Shown: positions 25,692 through 32,701 of the stretch, in pieces
Layout: each line of letters begins with the position of its first letter
Numbering within the stretch: position 1 is the stretch's first letter
Assembly: GCF_036388275.1 (NCBI RefSeq)
Contig: NZ_DASVSF010000061.1
Span: forward strand, 49,847 to 113,846
DNA from: Longimicrobium sp.
GTDB taxonomy: Bacteria; Gemmatimonadota; Gemmatimonadetes; Longimicrobiales; Longimicrobiaceae
DNA length: 64,000 nt
Reading direction: 5' to 3'
The notes under the pieces: generated by a model
What the model was told of the DNA's origin: nothing
What the model saw: the letters and a program-made list of their open reading frames with translations, nothing else
The model's database searches: none
Translations under genes and position numbers: made by a program

Positions 25692-25818
25692 CACCGCATC
25701 CAACCTGCCCGCCCCCCGCGCACCCGCCCCCGCTCTTGCGGCGGGGTGCACTTCCGGCGGGCGTAACCCCGGCCGCGTCCGCGCCGCCGGACGTTCCCGA
25801 TTTGCCAGAGAGGATTCG

Positions 25819-26037
25819 ATGTCCGACGAGCGCGAGGATACGACGATCTACACCGCCGTGATGAACCACGAGGAGCAGTACTCCATCTGGCCGGCGGACC
25901 GCGAGCTGCCGCTGGGCTGGACCGCGGTGGGCACGCCGGGGCTCAAGCCCCAGGTGCTGGCCTGGATCGAAGAGGTGTGGACCGACATGCGCCCCAAGAG
26001 CCTCCGCGACAAGATGGCCGAAGCCGGCCTCGGTTGA
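25819..26037 (+). CDS. MbtH family protein (solo)
   Basis: 72 residues. MbtH proteins bind and activate the adenylation domains of non-ribosomal peptide synthetases. The family signature is clear: NHEEQYSIWPADRELPLGWTAVG followed by WIEEVWTDMRPKSLRDKM, with the invariant Trp and Ser-Leu-Arg residues. AGAGAGG precedes the ATG by 7 bases, and a promoter lies upstream. No NRPS is present anywhere in the window, so it either serves a distant cluster or acts on another adenylating enzyme. A strong shared terminator follows. Confidence 0.93.
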   Translation: MSDEREDTTIYTAVMNHEEQYSIWPADRELPLGWTAVGTPGLKPQVLAWIEEVWTDMRPKSLRDKMAEAGLG

Positions 26038-26054
26038 GCCTTCTACGGCTGTTG

Positions 26055-26105
26055 AACGAGCGAGGCCCCTTCCCCCGGAACCACGGGGAAGGGGCCTCGC
26101 TCGTT
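26055..26105. terminator. Bidirectional terminator between mbtH-like and DUF892 genes
   Basis: Perfect 21-bp stem (26055-26075 with 26085-26105), arms AACGAGCGAGGCCCCTTCCC(C), loop of 9 bases. It lies midway between two convergent stops (26037 and 26122). Confidence 0.8.
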
Positions 26106-26121
26106 GCGGCACGGCGCCTGA

Positions 26122-26892
26122 TCAGCCCTTGCCGCGCCCGCCGCTCTTGGCCGCCGTCTTCCGGGCCGAGCCGGACTTGGCGCCGCCCGACGCCGACTTC
26201 GACGCCGTCTTGCTGGCCGACTTGGCCGCGCCGCCCTTGCCCGAGGCCGACTTGCTGGCCGTCTTCGCCCCGGTGTCGGCCGCGTTGCCGCCGCCCTTGG
26301 CGCTGGACTTCGCCGCCGTCTTGCTGGCGGTCTTGGCGCCGGACGAACGGCCGCGCTTCGGCGCCTCTTCCTCCTCTTCGCCGTCCTCGCCCTCTTCCAT
26401 CGCGGCCGAGATCAGCTTCAGCGACCGGACCGCGCTGCGCTCGATGAAGCTGGCCATGGCCTCTTCCTCGCGCAGGCTTTCGCTGAGCAGCGCCACGCAC
26501 TCGTTCTCACCCAGGGCCTGTGCCAGGGCGATGGCCGAGCGGTAGCCGGCGATCTCGTAGTGCTCCACGCGCAGGCCGTTGCCCAGGTCGAACGCTTCCA
26601 GCATGGGCGCAGACGGCTCTTCTTCGCGGACGAAGGAGTCGTGCTCCTCCTTGAGGCCGATGGCGGCGTGGCACTTTTCCGCTACGGCTTCTTCGCCGAT
26701 CACCTCGAAGGCGCGCTTGAGCCGCTCGATCTGCTCGTACGTCTCCGTCAGGTGCTCGTCCAGCCGCTCCTTCATCTTGGGGTTGCTGCTTTCCCTGTTC
26801 ATGGCGCCGAGCATCCGAAGGATCTTCTGCTCGGCATAGAGCATGTCGCCCAGTTCGTGCTTCAGCAGCTCCTTCAATTCCGTCGCGGGCAT
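26122..26892 (-). CDS. DUF892/YciF ferritin-like protein with a Lys-Ala-Ser-rich histone-like tail
   Basis: 256 residues. Residues ~1-165 form a ferritin-like four-helix bundle of the YciE/YciF (DUF892) family (LKELLKHELGDMLYAEQKILRML, GLRVEHYEIAGYRSAIALAQALGE). After an acidic spacer (EEGEDGEEEEEAP), the last ~80 residues are repeats of AKTASK/SAKS/KTAAKSGG, resembling the tail of histone H1 or of AlgP/HU-tail proteins and likely to bind DNA. DUF892 proteins are stress-induced. The tail suggests nucleoid protection in a Dps-like manner; this is inference. The tail is in frame with no internal stop. Confidence 0.85.
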   Translation of the reverse strand: MPATELKELLKHELGDMLYAEQKILRMLGAMNRESSNPKMKERLDEHLTETYEQIERLKRAFEVIGEEAVAEKCHAAIGLKEEHDSFVREEEPSAPMLEAFDLGNGLRVEHYEIAGYRSAIALAQALGENECVALLSESLREEEAMASFIERSAVRSLKLISAAMEEGEDGEEEEEAPKRGRSSGAKTASKTAAKSSAKGGGNAADTGAKTASKSASGKGGAAKSASKTASKSASGGAKSGSARKTAAKSGGRGKG

Positions 26893-26924
26893 GGCGTGCG
26901 CCTCCGGGGTGATTGGGGTTCAGG

Positions 26925-27164
26925 TCAGACGTGCGTGCGGCGGCGGCCCACCACCAGCCGGTACAGGAACAGCAGGATCAGGGCGCCCACGACGGACCCG
27001 ATGAGGCCCACCCGGTTGTCGCCCCCGCCGAACAGCATGCCGCCCACCAGCGACCCGGCGATGCCCAGCAGGATGGTGACGATGATGCCGCCCGGGTCTT
27101 TCCCCGGCATGATGAGCTTGGCGATGGCGCCGGCGACCAGGCCGATCAGGATCATCCACAACAT
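26925..27164 (-). CDS. GlsB/YeaQ/YmgE family stress-response membrane protein
   Basis: 79 residues, almost all within three hydrophobic segments with glycine motifs: GLVAGAIAKLIMPGKDPGGIIVTILLGIAGSLVGG and GLIGSVVGALILLFLYRLV, the standard pattern of this small transglycosylase-associated family. It lies just upstream of the DUF892 gene on the same strand (32-base gap), and both are stress-type genes, so co-expression is likely. Confidence 0.9.
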   Translation of the reverse strand: MLWMILIGLVAGAIAKLIMPGKDPGGIIVTILLGIAGSLVGGMLFGGGDNRVGLIGSVVGALILLFLYRLVVGRRRTHV

Positions 27165-27316
27165 GAGCCCCTCCCCCTCTGATTTTCGTGTACCCCGGCG
27201 GCTCCCCCTGGACCCGCCGTCGGGCGCCGCTCAACGCAGACTCCGTGCCCAATCGGGCAGTCGCCGCCAAAATGTTCTCCGGCTTGCTTTTTTGCCCCGG
27301 AACGATACGGTGTTTC

Positions 27317-27754
27317 CTACTCGTCGTGGCGGATGGAGCCGCGGTTGCGCTTGGTCTCGGAGCGCTGCTTCTTGTCCTGCAGCCGCGCCTCCTTGGCCGC
27401 GCGGGGAATGCGCGTCTTCCTGCGGGGCTTGGGGATGACGAGCGCTTGGCGGACGAGCTCCACGAAGCGCCCGGTGACCAGCTCCTTGTTCTGGTGCTGG
27501 CTTCGCTCGTCGCTGGCGGCCAGCAGCAGCACGCCCTCCTGGCTGATGCGGTTCGTCAGCTTTTCGAGGATGCGCGCCCGCTGCTCCTCGGTCACGCTAG
27601 GCGACGAGCCGACGTCCCAGGTAAGCTCCACGCGGCTGGACGACGTGTTCACGTGCTGCCCGCCGGGGCCGCCCGACCGCGTGGCCTTGTAGCCCAGCTC
27701 CGCGCGCGGAATCCACAGCGAGTCGTTGATCTGCAGGACGGTCTCTTCGTTCAT
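27317..27754 (-). CDS. arfB: Alternative ribosome-rescue peptidyl-tRNA hydrolase ArfB
   Basis: 145 residues. The catalytic GGQ loop is in ATRSGGPGGQHVNTSSSRVEL, and the C-terminus is a basic tail (KPRRKTRIPRAAKEARLQDKKQRSETKRNRGS) that enters the empty mRNA channel, the features of ArfB/ICT1. It releases nascent chains from stalled, non-stop ribosomes. The length and the N-terminal start at ATG 27754 match the family; the open frame goes 21 codons further without support. Confidence 0.93.
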   Translation of the reverse strand: MNEETVLQINDSLWIPRAELGYKATRSGGPGGQHVNTSSSRVELTWDVGSSPSVTEEQRARILEKLTNRISQEGVLLLAASDERSQHQNKELVTGRFVELVRQALVIPKPRRKTRIPRAAKEARLQDKKQRSETKRNRGSIRHDE

Positions 27755-27899
27755 CCCCTGGTGCTTCCCGGATTCTTCTGGCGGCCGGCGGCGTTGCCGG
27801 GCGTGCGGCGCGGCCACAATCTACTCCGTTCGTGACGGCGGGCACGCCTCTGGCAAAGCCCCTGCCGCCCTGACCCGAACCCGAGAGGAGAACGCCGGA

Positions 27900-29354
27900 A
27901 TGCCGCAGCCCACCGCGTCCCAGACGAGCGCCCGCACGCCGCGCCACTACCACCTGATCGGCATCGGCGGGACGGCCATGGCGTCGCTGGCCGGCCTGCT
28001 GCGTTCCGCCGGGCACCACGTGACCGGCTCGGACGAGAACGTGTACGAGCCCATGGCCACCCAGCTTCGCGGCCTGGGCATCGACTACGCCGAGGGGTAC
28101 TCGCCCGCCAACCTGGACGTGAACCCCGACATCGTGGTCGTGGGCAACGCCATCTCGCGCGGAAACCCCGAGCTGGAGGCCGTGCTGGAGCGGCGGCTTC
28201 ACTACACGGCCGCGGCGGTGGTCATAAAAGACGAGTTCCTGCGCGGCAAGCACGTGCTGGCGGTGGCGGGAACGCACGGAAAGACCACGACTACGTCGCT
28301 GCTGGCGTGGATCCTGGAATCGGCCGGGCTCAACCCGTCGTTCCTCATCGGCGGCATCGCAGAGAACTTCGGCACCTCGTTCCGGCTGACCGACTCGGAG
28401 TTCTTCGCCATCGAAAGCGACGAGTACGACACGGCGTACTTCGACAAGGGCCCCAAGATGTGGCACTACCTGCCCGTCACGGCCATCGTCAACAACATCG
28501 AGTTCGACCACGCCGACATCTACCGCGACGACATCGCCTACAACTTTGCCTTTGCGCGGTTCATCAACCTGGTGCCCCGCAACGGCGCGCTGGTGGCGGG
28601 ATGGGACTCGCCCCTGGTGCGCGAGCTGGCCCCTGCGTCGCACGCGCCCATCGAGTCGTTCGGCTACGGCGACGAGTCCGCCGGGGCAGACGGGCACCCG
28701 CGCTGGACGGCGCGCGACGTGTCGTTCGGCGAAGAGGGCACGCGCTTCACGGTGCTTCACGACGGCGGGGAGTGGGGGGAAGTCCGCACCCCGCTGACCG
28801 GCGCCTTCAACGTGCGGAACTGCCTGGCGGTGATCGCCGCGGCCGAGTCCGTGGGGGCCAACCGCGAGGGCGTGCTGGAGGGGCTGCGCACCTTCGCCAG
28901 CGTCAAGCGGCGGATGGAGGTGCGCGGCGAGGTGCGCGGGGTAACGGTGATCGACGACTTCGCCCACCACCCCACGGCCGTGCGAGAGACGATTGACGCG
29001 GTGCGGCAGCGCTACCCGGGCCGGCTGATCGTGGCCGTGTTCGAGCCGCGCAGCTACACGGCGCAGCGCCGCGAATTCCAGGAGGCGTACCGCTTGTCGT
29101 TCGCCGGGGCCGACCGGGTGGTGCTGGCGGGGCTCTTCCATCCCGAGCGCTACACCGCCGAAACGGCGATGAACCCGCACGAGCTGATCGACGCCTGGCG
29201 CGCGGAGGGCAAGACGGCCGACTTCATCCCGGAGCCGGACGACATCGTGGCTCACCTGACGCCCGAGTTCAAGGGTGGAGAAGTAGTGCTGGTGATGTCG
29301 AACGGCGGCTTCGGCGGCATCCATGGCAAGCTGCTGGACGCCCTGGGCTCGTAG
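27900..29354 (+). CDS. mpl: UDP-N-acetylmuramate:L-Ala-gamma-D-Glu-meso-DAP ligase
   Basis: 484 residues. A Mur-ligase that attaches recycled murein tripeptide to UDP-MurNAc in the cytoplasm. N-terminal HLIGIGGTAMASLAGLL, P-loop VAGTHGKTTTTSLLAW, the central DSEFFAIESDEYDTAYFDKGPK block characteristic of Mpl, NNIEFDHADIY, and a C-terminal domain with VIDDFAHHPTAVRETIDAVR. Mpl is distinguished from MurC by the FFAIESDEYDTA segment. GAGAGGAG precedes the ATG by ~10 bases. It implies DAP-type peptidoglycan and active recycling. Confidence 0.95.
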   Translation: MPQPTASQTSARTPRHYHLIGIGGTAMASLAGLLRSAGHHVTGSDENVYEPMATQLRGLGIDYAEGYSPANLDVNPDIVVVGNAISRGNPELEAVLERRLHYTAAAVVIKDEFLRGKHVLAVAGTHGKTTTTSLLAWILESAGLNPSFLIGGIAENFGTSFRLTDSEFFAIESDEYDTAYFDKGPKMWHYLPVTAIVNNIEFDHADIYRDDIAYNFAFARFINLVPRNGALVAGWDSPLVRELAPASHAPIESFGYGDESAGADGHPRWTARDVSFGEEGTRFTVLHDGGEWGEVRTPLTGAFNVRNCLAVIAAAESVGANREGVLEGLRTFASVKRRMEVRGEVRGVTVIDDFAHHPTAVRETIDAVRQRYPGRLIVAVFEPRSYTAQRREFQEAYRLSFAGADRVVLAGLFHPERYTAETAMNPHELIDAWRAEGKTADFIPEPDDIVAHLTPEFKGGEVVLVMSNGGFGGIHGKLLDALGS

Positions 29355-29374
29355 GCCATTTCGGCCTCGAAGGA

Positions 29375-29710
29375 GACGCACGGACACACGTCGCTGTCAT
29401 CCCGACGGAGCGGCCAAGCCGAACCCGCGGCCGCACCGCCGCCTGCAGCGACCGAGGGATCCGCCACACAGCGCGCGTGACGCAAGAGAGCCGCGGCTGC
29501 TCGTGCCAAGTCCCTCGTCATCAGACGAGAGAGGTCTGAGCCGGCCGAGCCGCGGTGATCATCCGCCGAGTGTGTGGCGGATCCCTCAGTCGCTGCGTAC
29601 CTCGGTGTGCGGTCAGGTGGGGCGGGGTCGCTCCTTCGGGATGACAGCGCGATGCCCTCCGCTGTTCCTCCGTGTACTCCGTGCCCTCCGTGTGAGCCCC
29701 GTTGTTTTTG
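29375..29710. repeat. Cluster of degenerate intergenic repeats
   Basis: The 527 bases between mpl and lepB hold no gene. They contain two inverted copies of a unit marked by GAGGGATCCGCCACAC (29450-29466, inverted at 29571-29586), GTCATCCCGACGGAGCG / GCTCCTTCGGGATGACAGCG near the outer ends, and a short run of CTCCGTGTACTCCGTGCCC. The unit ends resemble family B. Confidence 0.65.
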
Positions 29711-29881
29711 CGGACGGACGGCGTCGGTTCCGAAACATTTCGGGCGCACCGGCGTACACGGGAGCGCACGCCGCGTGGTTGCCAGCACGACCGCGCGGCG
29801 GCTATCGTTTGTGACCCAATGCGACAACGGCCGTCCGCCCTCACCGACGGCGCCCGGCCGCTTTTCCCCGAGATCCCGATC

Positions 29882-30736
29882 GTGGCGAAACCCCCGAACG
29901 ACGCTCCCTCGCGCCGCCGCGCCGACACCGAGCCGCACCACTCCGCGCCGCTCAAGGGCCAGCGGGCGCGCAAGGCCGTAAAGAGCGGGGCGACCGCCAC
30001 CGCGGGCGGCGCGGTCGAGGGCATCAAGTCCGTGCTCTGGGCCGTGCTGCTGTTCTTCGTCATCCGCACGTTCATCATCACCGCGTACTCCATCCCGTCG
30101 GAAAGCATGGAGGAGTCGCTGCTGATCGGCGACTACCTGATGGCGAACAACGCGCTGTTCGGCGCCACCATCCCGTTCACCAGCATCAAGCTTCCCTCCA
30201 TCCGCGACCCGCACCCCGGCGAGATCGTGGTGTTCCGCCCGGGCTACAACGAGCCGCGCATCGACGTGGTCAAGCGGGTGATCGGCGTTCCCGGCGACAC
30301 GCTGCAGATGCGCGACAAGGTGATCTACCGCAACGGCAAGCGGCTGGACGAGTCCTACGCGCGCTATCTGGACGAGGGCGACGACCCCATCCCCGAGTTC
30401 GGTTCCGGGATGATGATGGACCCCACGGTGCGCACCGACGCGTACGGCTCGCACAACCACTATCCGCTGCTGGTGCCGTCCGTCGACAAGCGCGCCTACC
30501 GCCCCAGCCGCAACAACTGGGGGCCGCTGGTGATTCCGCCCGGCAAGTACTGGCTGATGGGCGACAACCGCGACCGCTCGCTGGATTCGCGCTTCATGGG
30601 CCCGGTGCCCCGCGTGGACATTCGCGGAAAGCCGCTGTTCATCTACTTCTCGTACGACAAGATGGATGCGGACGCGGCGTTTCCGCGGCCCATCACCGCC
30701 GCGCGCTGGGACCGGTTCTTCGACCGCGTGCGATAG
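29882..30736 (+). CDS. lepB: Signal peptidase I
   Basis: About 284 residues. After a basic N-terminus, one membrane segment (VLWAVLLFFVIRTFIITAY) leads into the catalytic Ser of IPSESMEESLLIGD. The Lys base is in IDVVKRVIGVPGD, and the GDNRDRSLDSRFMGPV box closes the fold. It removes signal peptides on the outer face of the inner membrane, such as those of the Sus proteins here. GTG 29882 is used; ATG 29819 would add 21 residues and cannot be excluded. An intrinsic terminator follows the stop. Confidence 0.92.
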   Translation: MAKPPNDAPSRRRADTEPHHSAPLKGQRARKAVKSGATATAGGAVEGIKSVLWAVLLFFVIRTFIITAYSIPSESMEESLLIGDYLMANNALFGATIPFTSIKLPSIRDPHPGEIVVFRPGYNEPRIDVVKRVIGVPGDTLQMRDKVIYRNGKRLDESYARYLDEGDDPIPEFGSGMMMDPTVRTDAYGSHNHYPLLVPSVDKRAYRPSRNNWGPLVIPPGKYWLMGDNRDRSLDSRFMGPVPRVDIRGKPLFIYFSYDKMDADAAFPRPITAARWDRFFDRVR

Positions 30737-30791
30737 AAGCGTTCCGCCCGTGGCGCGACGGGGTGGGGACGTGCAGGTACGAAAGACGCGG

Positions 30792-30822
30792 AGGCGCCGG
30801 GGAGAAATCCCTGGCGCCTTTT
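30792..30822 (+). terminator. Intrinsic terminator of lepB
   Basis: Stem AGGCGCCGGGGA / TCCCTGGCGCCT (one G-T pair) with a GAAA loop and a TTTT tail, 55 bases after the stop. Confidence 0.8.
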
Positions 30823-30857
30823 GCGTTCCGCACCTGGACGAGATCCGGTCGACCCCA

Positions 30858-32228
30858 ATGAGCCTGTCGCTTCCCGCAGCCCCCGCGAGCCTCGCGCACC
30901 TTCCCGATCCCCCCGGGCCGGAGAAGCGTCCCTCGCTGCGCCATCTGCTGGCGTTTCGCCGCGACCCGCTGGGCGACTTCCAGCGCATGAGCGCCCGCTG
31001 GGGCGACGTGGTGATGTTCCACCTGGCCAACCGCCGCGCGTACCTGCTGACGCACCCGGACCTGGTGCGCGATGTCCTGGTCACCCATCACCGCAACTTC
31101 ATCAAGAGCCTGGCCCTGCAGCGTGCCCGCGTGCTGCTGGGCAACGGCCTGCTGACCAGCGAGGGCGAGTTTCACCTGCGCCAGCGGCGCCTGGCGCAGC
31201 CCGCGTTCCACAAGGACAAGATCGCCGCGATGGCCGCCGCCATGGTGCGTCACGCCGAGCGCACGGCCCAGTCGTGGCGGCCGGGGATGGAGTTCGACAC
31301 CGGGCGCGAGATGACGCGGATGGCGCTAGCCATCGCCGGCGACACGCTGATGGGCGCCGACGTAGGAGCCGAGGCGGAGGAGATCAACCGCTCGCTGACG
31401 GACTCGCTGGCTCTCTTCGACCGGCTTCACAACCCATTCGCGCCCCTGCTGGACCGGCTGCCCGTACCCGGCACCCTGCGGATGAAGCGTGCGCGCCGCC
31501 AGCTGGACGCCACCATCTACCGCGCCATCGACCTGCGCCGCCGCTCCGGCGAGGACCGCGACGACCTGCTGGGCCTTCTGCTGGCGGCACGCGACGAGGA
31601 GGGCGACGGCGGCGGGATGACGGACCTTCAGCTTCGCGACGAGATGCTGACGTTGTTCCTTGCGGGCCACGAGACCACGGCCAACGCGCTGGCGTGGACG
31701 TGGCACCTGCTGGCGCAGAACCCCGACGCCGAGTCGCGCCTTCACGACGAGCTGCGCACCGTTCTCGGCGGCCGCGCGCCCGGCGCGGACGACTATCCGG
31801 CGCTGCCGTACACGCGGGCGGTGCTGGCGGAATCCATGCGCCTGTATCCACCGGCGTGGACCATCGGGCGGGAGCCGCTGGAGGACTTCGAGGCGGGGGG
31901 CTACCGCATCCGCGCGGGGAGCATCGTGCTGGTGAGCCCCTGGGTGGTGCACCGCGACGCGCGGTGGTGGAGCGAGCCCCTGGAGTTTCGCCCCGAGCGC
32001 TGGCTGGGCGATGCCGAGGCGTCGCACCCGCGGTACGCGTACTTTCCGTTCGGAGGCGGGCCGCGCAAGTGCATCGGCGAGGGGTTCGCGTGGATGGAAG
32101 GCGTGCTCGCCCTGGCCACGCTCGCCCGCCGCTGGCGCCTGCGCCCGGTCCCGGGCGCGGCGCCCACCCCCCAGCCCCGCATCACCCTGCGCGCCATCGG
32201 CGTGCAGATGCGCGTGGAGGCGGTGTGA
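30858..32228 (+). CDS. Cytochrome P450
   Basis: 456 residues. Key sites in order: I-helix LFLAGHETTANALAW, K-helix ExxR in AESMRLYPP, the PERW segment (EFRPERWLG) and the haem loop FPFGGGPRKCIGEGFA with the Cys ligand. No membrane anchor, so soluble. The sequence resembles CYP102-domain/CYP4-like bacterial P450s. The substrate is unknown, and no ferredoxin or reductase is adjacent, so electrons come from elsewhere. It starts just after the lepB terminator. Confidence 0.94.
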   Translation: MSLSLPAAPASLAHLPDPPGPEKRPSLRHLLAFRRDPLGDFQRMSARWGDVVMFHLANRRAYLLTHPDLVRDVLVTHHRNFIKSLALQRARVLLGNGLLTSEGEFHLRQRRLAQPAFHKDKIAAMAAAMVRHAERTAQSWRPGMEFDTGREMTRMALAIAGDTLMGADVGAEAEEINRSLTDSLALFDRLHNPFAPLLDRLPVPGTLRMKRARRQLDATIYRAIDLRRRSGEDRDDLLGLLLAARDEEGDGGGMTDLQLRDEMLTLFLAGHETTANALAWTWHLLAQNPDAESRLHDELRTVLGGRAPGADDYPALPYTRAVLAESMRLYPPAWTIGREPLEDFEAGGYRIRAGSIVLVSPWVVHRDARWWSEPLEFRPERWLGDAEASHPRYAYFPFGGGPRKCIGEGFAWMEGVLALATLARRWRLRPVPGAAPTPQPRITLRAIGVQMRVEAV

Positions 32229-32366
32229 GGAGGGGCCGGCCGGATCTGCACTCTTGGCCGTCAGTGTTGTACAGTTTATATTTCACCCGCTGCTCTGAAG
32301 CGCGCGCGTTGGCGAGCCCGTTTTCGTCCGCACGCACTCCCTGAGACTGTCACGACGGAGGTAGAC

Positions 32367-32582
32367 ATGATCCGCACGATCGGCCGGCTCTTGGGCGTAC
32401 TCCGCCCTGCGCGCCGCGTTATTGCGGGGCGCATCAGCCGCAACGACACGGAGCATCTGCGCAGCTCCCGCGCGAACGAAGCGCGGCTGAATGCCGCCAT
32501 CGCGGAACTGAACGCTGGCCGCGGCACGCTGACGAGCATGTGGGACGTGGGCAGCCGCTTTCGTGAGGCCGGTGCCCGATAG
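32367..32582 (+). CDS. Small basic hypothetical protein
   Basis: 71 residues, not recognised. GGAGG 6-10 bases before the ATG and a TTGTACAG...TTATATTTC promoter-like stretch near 32267-32283 support expression. It begins with an amphipathic basic segment (MIRTIGRLLGVLRPARRVIAGRISR) and has a helical C-terminal half (NEARLNAAIAELNAGRGTLTSMW). Two G/C hairpins follow. Confidence 0.55.
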   Translation: MIRTIGRLLGVLRPARRVIAGRISRNDTEHLRSSRANEARLNAAIAELNAGRGTLTSMWDVGSRFREAGAR

Positions 32583-32596
32583 GTGAGATGTGTCAT

Positions 32597-32642
32597 CCCC
32601 GGGGGTAGAACCCCGGGTCCTCCTGGCCCGCGGGCCAGGAGC
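32597..32642 (+). terminator. Two hairpins after the small ORF
   Basis: CCCGGGGGTAGAACCCCGGG (32599-32618) and CTCCTGGCCCGCGGGCCAGGAG (32620-32641 region). Neither has a T-tail. They probably mark transcript ends or are copies of another small repeat. Confidence 0.45.
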
Positions 32643-32663
32643 CATTGAACACCGATGAATGAG

Positions 32664-32694
32664 CCGGCCCCGCGGAATCGATCCGCGGGGCCGG
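32664..32694 (-). terminator. Hairpin at the end of the metalloprotease gene
   Basis: 13-bp perfect stem CCGGCCCCGCGGA / TCCGCGGGGCCGG with loop ATCGA, 7 bases beyond the stop codon of the minus-strand gene. Confidence 0.6.
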
Positions 32695-32701
32695 TCTGCG
32701 T

